The position numbers and the translations under genes are program-made. The notes beneath the pieces were generated by a model. The model had not been told where the DNA came from, did not search any database, and worked only from the letters and a program-made list of their open reading frames with translations. From Sipunculus nudus (Eukaryota; Annelida; Sipuncula; Golfingiida; Sipunculidae): a stretch of 64,000 bases of DNA. This document shows positions 1 to 12,200 of this stretch, in pieces (the first letter of the stretch is position 1; every line of letters starts with the position of its first letter). The stretch lies in assembly GCA_026874595.1 (NCBI GenBank), contig CM049311.1, positions 33,003,176 to 33,067,175 on the forward strand. Reading direction: 5' to 3'.

Positions 1-117
1 CAGACCAATTGTTAGCTTGCTAAGTATACTTTCTAACAGAACCGACCAAGTGCGAGATAAATTCCGTTTTAAATCAGCTTATTGGTCAATCCCCCTGCAA
101 TGCTTGTTTAATTTCTG

Positions 118-224
118 GTTCTAATTTCAATAACAATAAGCTGGTGTAATTTTCCCGCCAAGCTGACCATCCAACGTCACTTGGCGGGAAAATTACACCA
201 GCTTATTGTTATTAAAATTAGAAC
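118..224. repeat. hairpin, 45-bp arms
   Basis: Bases 118-162 are repeated in inverted orientation at 180-224 with a single mismatch, leaving a 17-base loop at 163-179. The arm includes the core CTGGTGTAATTTTCCCGCC. Such a compact fold-back is typical of a small inverted-repeat element or a MITE remnant. No target-site duplication is obvious. Confidence 0.9.
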
Positions 225-1561
225 AAGAATTAAGTTTTACAAGTCAGATCTTAACTAGCAATGAAACCCGCGCGTATATTACAACTAATAAAATAACATA
301 TATTCAAAGACCTCAGTGACATTTTAGTACTTAAATAATTCATTTCACCTGATAATATGGTTTTAATTGGGTCACTGTCAAAGGTCATTTCACAGGTGTT
401 CGGCGCGAAACATTAAACCGAACGTAATTAGGTCTGGGTTAAAGGTCATGTCTCCCAGAAGTTTGGCACCCATTACTAAATACACTCGGCCCCCAAGGAA
501 CCACAATTAGCTATGGAAATGGGTCGAGCATAATTGTCTGACTGTTACCATCATACTCATACATTTATGATGCATACCGAGTCAGTCTGTCGCATACCGA
601 CAAGAAACAAAAAGTACAGAACCAGTCTGTCACAAATATATATATATTATTCATGTAAAATAGGTCAACTTGTGACCTAGTTCTGGGTACCAAGGATCTC
701 ACTGTATGTTAAATCAGATGAAGCTGAGTCAAGTGGTCATAGATATTGCTCTCAGACGGACGGCTTAACGGCTAGACGGACATAGGGTGGTCATTATATA
801 GCTCAAATAGCTTCCTGGACCTGCCTTAGCGTCAGCCTGCCACGAAAACGTCTATTTTGATTAAACGATGGCATTGAAGTAAGGGTACAAGCTATGGGGT
901 TCAGATCAACTCTACATGTAAGTAGAGTGCACGCCAATACTAAGAGTACTTTTTCATCTTCTGCTTGTCAAACTGTCATTTTCCTAAGGTAAGACAAAAG
1001 AGTAACGTTATTCTGTGAGGAAATTTAATCTAATATATACTCATAGTTGAATAACGTGTATTCATGTAGCAGTTATTAATAACGAGGCTGGTTTTCTTCG
1101 GTAAGGTTCACTAGGTCTCTCCGTCCGTCATGACGGCTTGGCACCGGAAACTGCGGTAGCCGATACTACTCTATAATTCAGTTCTCGCGCCAGGGTGATC
1201 ACCAGAATTTTGTTAAACATAATTATTTAACAAATAAAACACAGCAATATAAGCAAATCTTTATGGCCATATGTTGAATAATACCACACAACAAATAATT
1301 TGATCCGACCCTTGGAATGATGGTCTATTTTGACTTGTGTCATGACTCGCAGGCCCCTATTAGTTTATTTAAAAAAGGGGGCCTGAATGTCACGTTGTCA
1401 TGGTTTGACCTGCAACAGGCCGATTATAAAATAGTTAACCATTTGGTTTTAAATCTTTTTCACATTTATGAACAAATGTTTAGTGGTTATTTTATGAATA
1501 ACTCGCTGATACACCTGGTATACGGGGCTTTTACTGGGGCTAGGGAGATATATTAACTGAG

Positions 1562-1773
1562 ATGTGGAATGTTTGCTCATTTTTTATTCTAAAAATTAAA
1601 AGAAAATACAGTTTTTCAGTGGGAAAGTGTCTCAATAAGATATGTAAAATATTTGTTTTTACGTTTATTTTCGGCGCTTGCTCGTGCGGCTGTTATGAGG
1701 ACCAAATGAAAGATTTATTAAATGTACGTTCCAAGGAAACTGTTCCTGAAGAAGGAAACAAAAAAAGCATAGC
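1562..1773 (+). other. weak candidate first exon of a secreted protein
   Basis: An open frame from ATG 1562 contains a hydrophobic stretch (KIFVFTFIFGA) followed by a charged polar segment (CYEDQMKDLLNVRS). It meets a strong donor-like GTAAGT just after the codons for KSIA, near 1774. This is what a signal-peptide exon would look like. No downstream exon was found and the frame is short, so it may be chance. No family is recognised. Confidence 0.2.
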
Positions 1774-2576
1774 TCGTAAGTAGCAGAAGCGGACAAAATG
1801 GGACTCCATACAGAGGGTCCGTATCCTATTTTCAGTCGCCGCAACCTTTTTTTCATCATATCATACCAATTTCGAGGCCTGAAACCTCTGCCTGAGCTTC
1901 ACCAACCCACTTCCTAAAATTGGGATCTGAATTAGGATTTTGTCATCAATCCTCCTGGGTTGAACACTATATTTCCTAAAGCGAAAAACGTGTTTTTCAC
2001 TTTTACTCACTGTGTAGTTATAATTGTATATAACTGGAACTTGCCGTGGAAGGCTGGTAGCAATGTGGGCAGCTGAACACAGGGTTAACAGAGTAACAGT
2101 ATACGGTTGTTTTTACTTAGGGGTATATTTATGTAATTCACTTATCGGATTCTGACAAAATAATCGAGACCTACGCAGGTCTAATAGCTTCCAGTCAGCC
2201 CAGCAAAAAACGCTGTGCTGAGGGATAGCTGGCCCAATTTTAAAGCCATATATATACGGAGCTATAGAGTGTCAAAGTGAGATTGTCCTGGGGATTGTAT
2301 AAATGGCACTACAAACTGAGACAGAATCAAACAAATGGAAAAGGAGGGCTCGTGGCTGAGATAAGCGCTTATAGTTTACACACTCTAAAATGTTTTATAA
2401 ATGTTACCGAATGAACATCAGAAACAGGTCACAACAAACATAGTGTTATAGCAATAATACAGTGTTTCTAGAACACACACACAGGCAGTTGTGCATCTGC
2501 AGAACGGAATATAACGAAAACTTGCGCAGGTCCTAAGATCAAGGTTAGTTGGTTATCTATCACTCTCTAACTTTTA

Positions 2577-3353
2577 AGGCCGGCACACATGTTGCGACCC
2601 GACTCAACTCAACAGGTTAAAAACTGTTTAGATGAGTTGAGTTGAGTCGCGTCGCAAAGTGTATGCGTGAAAACGACCCGACTCAACCAGAGTCGGCACC
2701 AGTCGGCGTCAGTTTTTGGTTTCTGGCAGTGTCAGAAAAAATCGTGTCCAGTTGAGTCGCGTCGTTCAGAAGTACAGTCAGCAACCAATCACATCTACGT
2801 CTCTGATCACATGCATGAGTACCTCGGTTATGTGATCTTCTTGGCCAAAATCGTATGGTGCAGAGAAAGACAGCAATACATTACATGAGCACTATGCGCG
2901 CATTATATATGAATATAGATCTGTATAGCCAATGTCACCAGTACAATGTCAGCATAATATCAATATGCTTCATGTTCACGGATGTAGAATATATAGTGTT
3001 TATCACAGGACATCGAATACTATTTTCTAGACTAAAATTTATCAAACTATGCGACGAGAAGAATAAAAAGGGCGACATACAGATACATACATGTACACTG
3101 ATAAATAATATGACATGTATTAATGAATTTGCTTTCATATGTCACAAGCTTGTCACCATTTTTGTTGATTTGAATGTACCGCCTCTGCCGTCGATCCAGT
3201 TGAGTTGAGTCGGGTCGTTATGTGTATGCACCCCAGTTTTCGTCAGTCTGCAGGGTCAAAAACTGGAAGAAACTGTAGAAAACTCGAGGAAACCCTGTTC
3301 AGTCGGGCCCAGTTGAGTTGAGTTGAATCGGGTCGCAACGTGTATGCCGGCCT
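2577..3353. mobile_element. Harbinger-like MITE with TTA target duplication
   Basis: The 777-bp element begins AGGCCGGCACACATGTTGCG and ends with the imperfect inverse of this sequence. The ends continue inward as repeated GACTCAACTCAAC-type blocks, and the left end folds back on itself. Both ends are flanked by TTA (2574-2576 and 3354-3356), the 3-bp duplication typical of PIF/Harbinger elements. The open frames inside (2667-2888 and 2855-3208) match no transposase feature that I recognise, so the element is probably non-autonomous. Confidence 0.75.
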
Positions 3354-3688
3354 TTACGATCTGGTTGAGCCTTAAGTCACGATCAAAAAGAGAGGAAAAT
3401 ATATACTTTCTAATAATTACCTTAGAATCAAGATGGTTGGGAATTTCTTATCATCATAGTTTTATTAGTAAGCCCATCATTAAGAGTTATGCATTATATG
3501 CGTAGACCTCTACACACATTTTTCTAGGGAATTACAGCTGTCATGAACCAAAGCAAGATTGGCTATATAGTGTGTACATGACATACAGATACACAATATA
3601 TACGTATAGGGAAATGAACGAAACGGTCCTTTGCATGGGGTATAACCTTAAAAAATTATAAATAGCGACAGTTTGCCCCCAAACGTCG

Positions 3689-3695
<7 letters not shown>

Positions 3696-3727
<32 letters not shown>
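3696..3727. repeat. (GT)n microsatellite
   Basis: An uninterrupted GT dinucleotide run preceded by a short AT run. Confidence 0.95.
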
Positions 3728-3730
<3 letters not shown>

Positions 3731-4953
3731 TGCATTTTATATTTCATATATAACACAAACACATCCGCTAGCACGAACCATGCACGGAATATACACATCC
3801 ATATATCATAAGATCTCGGATGCCAATCTGCAACAAAGTAAATTTAAACCGGTATTTCAACTACAGAATGCTCAAAATCTCAACCCCAATGTGGCTAAAT
3901 ATAAAAAGCGCTCAGTCAAGAAGTGGCACTTATGTCTGACTTGACACCGATAAGACTAAGAGGAAATGTGCAGCCTTTGCCATTAAATTGTGTAAACTAT
4001 CAGTTTTAAGCCAAGACCAGATTTTTTTTTTGCAACACTTGAGTCCGCAATCGTTGGTAACTTGAACTTCCCACTTCAAGTGAGACCGTTTAATTTCCTG
4101 TCCATTTCCGCGTTGGCTGCATGAAACGGCATCTCTGCGGCAAGAGCCCTGGCTATTGATTTATCATGCTTGCTTAAGCTTCGTGTACGATATTTAACAT
4201 TTCACTGCATAACATTATGGTCGTTTTTTGTGTTCGCAAGGGTTTCAATTCGCGATATTCGCGAAAGGGAACGTATCGCGAAAATAAAACCATCATGAAA
4301 AAGTCTTCACCCTCGTACCATGATTACAACTTTTTACTGAGTTTTATAACTGACCGTATGAATATACATGTACCAAACGTTTTGACATCATGCATCATGT
4401 CTCTATATCGATGATTAAACAATTTACTGTGAGGCACGCATAGTGCATTCTGTACTTTTTATAACAATTATAGCTTACTGTCTATACGGTTTTTGGTATC
4501 ATCATATATGTGCTTTATTAACGCTTACCTTAATTTGTATACATGTTGGTATGTTTAGTCTATGCCTTGTCTTCTGGTGGTAATGATAAAATAACTAGTT
4601 TTTTATTGATTTTTGCTCAAACTCCTAGACATTTTGAAATACGCTTGTGAGAACCCTTCATGCTATAGCCCAACCAACATGTGTTCTAGGGGTTACGGAC
4701 GAAACACATATATTTGCTCTATTAGGTACTAGATCGAAGGAAATATATATTCGTTTTTTATAAACATATTACATTGTATTTTAAAACAATTTGCTCGTAT
4801 GTTACAATGATAACTATTTTTTTCATGCTCGCTTTGCTTACATCAAGAAACACGACAGTTTACACCAACATTACATTATAAACTTTATCTTAACTTGTTA
4901 CTCTGCTACAAAAGGGCAATTCTTTAGGTGTATGTGTCCAGGATGTAACATTG

Positions 4954-4983
4954 TCGTGTGTGTGTGTGTGTGTGTGTGTGTGT
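4954..4983. repeat. (GT)n microsatellite
   Basis: A GT dinucleotide run in non-coding sequence. Confidence 0.95.
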
Positions 4984-6426
4984 CTGTCTTGTATATCTTC
5001 AAAACATATAAACATAAAATGTCATAATAGAGTTGTAAACATAAGAATATATGGAACATGGAGCCCTAAAGGGGAGAGAAATAAAAAAACCAAGTAGTAT
5101 GACTTGAGTGGTAAACACCAGCTGTGACACTGAAACTTACAAGACGGGATTTGTTAATTTCAGGTGCCTGGACACACCTTTTGCAGTGAATGTGAACTCA
5201 GCTGATAAGCCCCTCATTGTACTATGGAAAATCTTTTATATATCACAAAATAATTCTTTATTCTTCCACATCTGTGCTTGTTATTTGTGATATAGTCTTA
5301 AACATGTTTAATCACCTAACTTCAAATTCCAACAATACATTTAATGAAATATTCGTTTGGATGATATTTACAATCATATTTGTTTAATACAATCATACTT
5401 GTTTAATACAATCATATTTGTTCAATACAATCATATTTATATGATATTTATATCCTTATATTCTTCCAGTTGGTACTTATAGAATAAAAAAAAAATTGCA
5501 TAAAGAAAGTTTGAAATTCTAACTATCCATATTTAAGAATAAATGTATACCATAAGGTTGACAGATATTTCTTTAAATTGTAAACCTTTATTCAACACCT
5601 AAGTTATTTATGATTACTCTCTATACAAAGTTCGGCGCAAATGAGGTAAAGTGAAAATGATTTATTGGGGATTGTTATGTCTATCCTTACGTACTACAAT
5701 AAAATAAATGAAACCGTCCTTGACAGTAAATGTTAAAACCTCACCAAAACATGGCACTCAAGCATGATGTTACAAAAGGAGTTCATTTAATTTTTGGGGA
5801 TACAACCCGCGCATACAATTGTGCAGATAGGGAGGCATATATCAGTGATAACTAGTAAATGTTCATATGTTTGGTTTGCGATCTATTTATTTTTATTTCT
5901 GAGGATGGGAGCAAAAGAAAAAAAGTTTTAATTTTTTTTTTGTTTATTTGTCATGTTATAAAGTTCAAACAGAAGCCTACGTCAATGGCGACCGGTGAAA
6001 ACTATAAAACAGGAACGGACGTATATTGTTTCAGGTCTGTGGTCTTTTGTCCTGCTTATATTTGCTATGTACAGATTAAATTATTTTTTTTCGGACAGAA
6101 CAGTACAGGGAAATTAGTTGGCCATATAAAAAGAATATAATTGGCCTGAACAAAGCCGTCGTATATATTTTTATTGCATATACATGTTCTTAACGCTATT
6201 AAATGTAACTTTGTGAAAATAATCTTTAATATTTTGTTTAATTTGGGGAAATTCGATAGGTAGTGAAACATGAGGAGCCTTACGGCGATAAAAAAATGAA
6301 AAATGTATTTCAAAACTTTTGTTTACTTTACAACCTATTGGACGACTCTTATTTTGAAATGATAATGCTTAAGGGTTCATTTAATTTATGATACAAAATA
6401 CCTATCCATGTAGGCGCGGATACAAG

Positions 6427-6448
6427 CCCCCCCCCCCCCCCCCCCCCC
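6427..6448. repeat. poly-C tract
   Basis: A run of 22 C residues. Long C or G tracts recur through the window, often inside the hAT-like MITE family. Confidence 0.9.
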
Positions 6449-9007
6449 TTCTTGTCACCATGAGTATAGTCAGTGAAATGCTAAACGCTTACACAGTCAC
6501 TAAACCCCGGGAGATCATATGTCGGTGTGGTACTTAGCCTACATATACAGGTATCATACTTCCTATGTTTGTTGCGTCGCAAGGCAAAATTTCAGGCCCG
6601 GCGGAAGCATTTTCATTAAGGAGAGCAGAAACCGCTTAAAAGGAGTCAAGGGTTATATCTTTCCTCCAGCCCTGATTTTTCTTTTGGTGCAAAGTGGCCC
6701 TACAGTTTTATGTTCCAGCTGTTCTTGGGCTTGGACATCTTGCTCGAGAACATGATTAAGCGATTAAATAAAAAGCATGCATTTTCAACCCTTTTATCTA
6801 GAAATAAAATAATTTATTCTTTTAAACAAAACGTCAATATATTATCGTTCAAATAAAAAGTAATAAACAGTGTCTGAATATACATACATCATAGCATTTG
6901 GTTTTATTATAGGCAGTTGAAATTTACTGCCTCGTCATAAAAAAACATGTATGGGGGACTGGGATTTTGGTCGTTATAGATCAGTTGGAATTAAATAATG
7001 AATAAAATGTTTACAACGTTGGGCACTTAATTGTGCTCACATCTCATGTTCATCTCTATACGATGCCTTAAAAAGAAATAATTAATGTAACTTATTTTTA
7101 TTTATAAATTGGTTGATAGAAAAATATAATGTCCAGATCATTAATTCTTTTGCTTTGAATTCCCCATTCTAAATGCTTGCTCCAGAGAAGTCTTTATTTG
7201 CTAAGTTAATTATACCTCTGCGAAGCAAGGTTTAGCATTTCATTATCGACGCTGGTTGATTCGTCTGTTAGCAGCTGTACCCAACAGTTATAGACGGACT
7301 TATGAGGAGAGCCAGAAAACAATCCAAAATAATTTAAAGTTTCCCTGAATCATCATAATATTTTTATTTAAAAGATGCTTTACTGTTGTGAAAAAAAGGC
7401 GAAAAAAGACCGTCTTTATTTTTGTTTTAGGAATCCTTTAATGGAATATAAATTTCCGAAAGGGGGGAGCAGACCGGTTATGCAAAATCGAGTTTGGTGA
7501 ACTTGCCCCACATTTCTCTTGAATTATAATAATCCTTGTGCTATAAACTGTAAATTCACAAAATAAAAAATACACAAATAATTGTCTGACTTTAAATTCT
7601 GCATTTACTTTTTGTCTGAACTTTGTTCACGAGTTTCCAGTTGTTATCCCACTGGTTAATGCCCCCTAGGGAAATCTGCAAACGTAGACCCTGAAATGCA
7701 CGGCTTTCCATGACTGGTCACATTCTTTCATTGCAAGACCGCTAATCTAATAAAGAATAACAACAGATCTGTATTTCATCTTGCGTAGCTTGCCTCTATA
7801 TAGATCGTTCGCAAATCATTTGGTTGATTCCACTGCCCAGTTTATAATTCCGGAAATACCTGAAATGAGACGTACATGCAGCCAAAAAACATCGACCATT
7901 TATATGTTCTCCCCAATCTTGAAAAAAGGCCAAATTTGTACTTTTTTGAGGACCTCATACCACTTTATTATACTAATTACTCGAAATGCCACCCCAAAAT
8001 TTTGCCGCCCGGGCGGTCCGCCCCTGCCCCCCCCCCCCCCCCCTTAGGTACGCCACTGGAAGTTCTGATGAGATTTCACCGTTATGTGAATGAGACACCG
8101 GCCGGTTTTCGAACTGGGGAGTCCAACGCCTACCAGTAGGCTGTACTTCCCCTGTGTGGTTTTCTATATAGAGATGTATGAAGTACTATATATGACAAAA
8201 ATATTCACTCTCTTTATATATACAAAGGTATATATTTATATGTTTATAATAGGCTATGTTTTCCAAATTCATTCTTAACAATTGCTCCTGGTACAAAATT
8301 AAGCAAACTCTAATAATAACAACTATACACTTAATTTCTTGCTGTTCATTTATTCATTTATTATTGAGATATTACCTGTTAAGCTATATACATGATGGAG
8401 TGTGCAAACAAAGGTATACCAATATGTAACGTTAAACAGGAATTATGAGCATTTTCTTTGACAAAATACATTCTTTTATTTGACACAGGTTGGCGTGTCA
8501 AGATGGCCTCTGAATATAACAACATCAATCATGTCTTTTTCCCTGCAATAGGAAAGTTATTTAACAGTATTCTTTGTTAACAGTGTAATCATTATGCATA
8601 TTCTAATGAATATGATTGTGATAATACCAGAAGAAAATGCAGTTATTAGACACTGTGCAGTTAAAAATCTTGTCAGTTCACGTTACCATAAATTTATATA
8701 GCACTATGAAAATTGTACATAACACAGGTAAAAACTGAAACATTGTTTCCTGTTATAAAAGATTTGTGGGAATGTTGGGGAAGGGGGGCACACAACCTCC
8801 ACCCCACCTCCGTTTTTTTAACTGAAAGACTTAGGAAATAGAAGAATAAGTGCTTTATACTGAAAAACAGAGTCAGATATCCCATTATGACGCATTTTAA
8901 ACTACAATGATGCATAGATTTTCAAATTAATTATACACTATTTAAGGGGAAACCTGCTCCCTTAACCCCCCCCCCCCTTTCTTAAATCCTGTATCCACCC
9001 CTGAGTA

Positions 9008-9202
9008 TCACAACTCTGAATGTCCATCCTCAGAACGGACTTGTATCACAATTTTGCCTGTGTTTTTGTTCTCTTCCATATAACGATGTGCTTCTCCAAT
9101 CTTTGTCAATGGGAACACTGTATCCACGATCGACTTCAGCTTCCCTGACTCAAATAAAGGCAGAGCATTTTTCCTGAAGTCTTCTACCAGCGCTGCTTTA
9201 TA
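9008..9202 (-). CDS. oxidoreductase exon 7 (C-terminus)
   Basis: Encodes YKAALVEDF through the family C-terminal motif NTGKIVIQV to a TGA stop at 9008-9010. The acceptor is a clean pyrimidine-rich TTTTCAG above 9202; entry is phase 0. Confidence 0.93.
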   Translation of the reverse strand, partial: YKAALVEDFRKNALPLFESGKLKSIVDTVFPLTKIGEAHRYMEENKNTGKIVIQVRSEDGHSEL

Positions 9203-12200
9203 CTGAAAACACACAATAAAATTATTTGTTACAATAATGCTATATATAATATAGTGTGGCCGAGTCATTCTGAATACCTTATAAAAGAGTCGAGCTATCA
9301 ACAGGTTTATGTACATATAATGAATTCTACTAATTTATTCAAATATTCAAATTAATGTTAATTATCTCATTAAATATGTAAAATACAAATCTTTTCTGGT
9401 ATAAAAATTGATCCTGCAGGATAAAATACCCCAGGTTCAACTGAGAACATTATTCTAGTGAGGATTACCAAATTTTTCTTGGGTTTACGCTATTGGTTAT
9501 TTTTTTTTAGTTTGAATATAGCTGTTGTTTTCAGATGGTGGAAGAATAATGCAAACATTGATTTTTAGTTCTATTTGGTCCAAAGTTTTGACAAAGATAT
9601 GTTTTGAAAAATCTACATGGAAATTCAACAGAAGCCAGTATTCAGATGTAATTCCATACACTTTAAGTTGTTATAACAGCCTACTATGTATGATTTTGTG
9701 TAGTCATTATTATTTCTTACTGATCAAATTTTTTAACTGGTCTCATATCAAATAATGTAGTACTCTGAAGTAGACAAAGAAGTCAATCAAGATGTATGAA
9801 AACTGTGGAAAATTATCCTTCTGAGGCACTGTCAATTATCACTTAGATTTATAGTATTCTTATCTTTAGGAACAAAACTAATAAATGTTTTTGAAAATCC
9901 ATGTACATGAGTGGCCTTACCAGTAGTCAAGCAAACACTTGACCATAACCACCTTATCCAATGAAATAAATACTCACTTGGACAGACCGTGTTCTCAATG
10001 TTGTTGCTAAAAGGGATGCTCTTTTCCTTAAAAGCTTCCCAAGCAAATCTCCTTCAACCCTTGGCCCACCTGAAACAAGAAATTATACAAATGTATTTAG
10101 TATATTAAGTATACTTCCCTGCAGGTATCAGTGTGATCAAACAAAAAAATAAATAATCATTATTTATAAAATCCTTTTCTTCTGGGTGTAAAACTTGTTA
10201 TTATATGCCTTCTTCCTCTCAACTTCTCTGGTAAGTTTAAATCATTAATGTAGACTTTTTAGAATTTAGGAAAATGTGAATGTTTAAAGCACTGAAGGCA
10301 TATTTCATTTCATACATCTTTTCAGGTGTAATGAAAGGTGCTGAATCTAAATTTGTTGTATGCATATTAAGCAATATCATAGTTATGTAACAAAAGTAAA
10401 AACATTCAATTTTCTGCATTCTGGAGTTTTTTCCAGTGTTTGTTGTATAAAATCAACAAAGTTACATCAATTTATGTAAACTTCTTCATTTTCAAAAACA
10501 TTACTCCGGTGGCCATGAAACCATTTAAGTAGGCAGCTGTGGTCATTTGTGAGATGGACATACCTCAGATATGCCACATATGAACATGACTTGCATGCAT
10601 GGTTAAGTTTTTTATTATGACCCTATCTACTCATTAGTCACTGTAGAAACCGTAACACAATTTTTAAAGTATACGTCCAAAAGTTTTTTTTTGTGGTACT
10701 GTCTACTACATTAGGATGAAGGCAGCCATATGACAAGAATGAGATGTAATCTTTATATATTCTGGATTTAAACTTTTTTTTGTATGCACCCTGCCAGTTA
10801 TAAACCAGAGTCATAACATGTTGATGAAACACTGAAGTAAATTTGAGGTTCCTTTCAGCTCAAAAGTCTTCCATATTGATCACAAGGCTACATCCTAGAC
10901 GCCAACCAGGTCATGATTCTTGATTAGTTAGAATGGCCCATACTTTGACAGCTTGCTCATATTTGTTAAATTGAAATTTGGCAAAACTTTCATAAAATGG
11001 TATATTAATTCCAAATGATATACTGCAATGAAGGAAAGGGGCATAGTTCTAATGAACTATACTGAAATTAAAACCTTGCCTTTAAAGCAATAAGATTTAT
11101 TTAATGCAATAAATATTTTATATTCTTAATATTATATATTTTTTACAACATCTCAACTCCATTTATGAAGAACACTGTCACAGGTCACATGATCGGTCAA
11201 CTACACTAAAAAGTTCCTGATTGGTTGTTTAATGTCATAAATATTCTAAAAGTGTAACTAACAAAGTGAGGCTGCCAAGCCATGACAGACTCCATGGCAC
11301 TTAGCTCAAAGATTCAGATGAACCAGAAGGTTGCAAAATATAAATGTATCTTTTTGTTATGAAAGTTTTCATCTCATACTAGGCATTTGGTCCCTTATCA
11401 GCTGAAAGGCGGTTTTCCATAAGTGCATATTCCGTATGCGAAGTCTGAATCCACTAAGTTTGTTTTCCGTTAGTACGTATATGTGTAGTCTGTACTCCGT
11501 ATTGATAGATGCTCAATAGCTGAAGTTTTTCTTCATTTTTTTTTGCAAGCTATTTCACCATACATTTATTGTACATTTGTATATATTAGCATAAAAAGTT
11601 AATAAAATAAAAATTATAAAATTTTTAACAGATCATAATTAGTAATATTTTATACGAAACAATGATGTTTACGCTTCAATCAACTGTGAAAACATGTTGT
11701 ATGCGATAAAAATAGGAATACAAAATTCAGCCAAATGCAAATATGTTTGGTTTCCGGAAAACTGATGCCAGAAATGACATTTATACAAGTTGTACATAGA
11801 GACTGTGCATACAGCATGGCCTAAATGGGAAAACTCTATGCTAAACCTGAAATCGACACGATGATTGGTATGCATAGTGCGCAAAAATCGCTCACGGGAG
11901 CGTGCAGATACGGACTACACATATGGACTACGGATGCGTACTACACATGCGGATAAATGGAAACGGCCCAGTTAAAAAGTCTACAAAGTGATTTTTGCAG
12001 ACTACACATGCGGACTACGCATACGGACTACAGATACAGACTTCACACTTATGGAAAAGCATCTTTAGTGTAAAAGAATGTGATTACTGGTATAATTAAG
12101 TTTTTAAGAGAATTATAGCCAAATTTCAATTCGCACCTTTTGTCGAAACAGATCATAGATATTGAATTCACTAGTCTCAGTAGCTGGTTTATATGACATA

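Larger units (their letters stand above)
1..2576. other. gene-free flank
   Basis: No exon with convincing coding character and splice signals was found, apart from one weak candidate first exon at 1562-1773, which is listed separately. The stretch holds a strong inverted repeat near its start and otherwise unremarkable AT-rich sequence. Confidence 0.6.
3354..9007. other. gene-free stretch downstream of the oxidoreductase gene
   Basis: No supportable exon was seen. It contains two (GT)n tracts, poly-C tracts, and sequence ends resembling hAT termini near 8044-8059 and 8985-9003. The 3' UTR of the minus-strand oxidoreductase gene must lie just below 9008. No AATAAA was found close to the stop; a candidate on that strand lies near 8476-8481. 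Confidence 0.5.

Noticed and set aside
7781..8139. Frames of 87-88 codons ending in proline runs
   Set aside because: The proline runs are translated poly-C; the region looks like a hAT-type element end.
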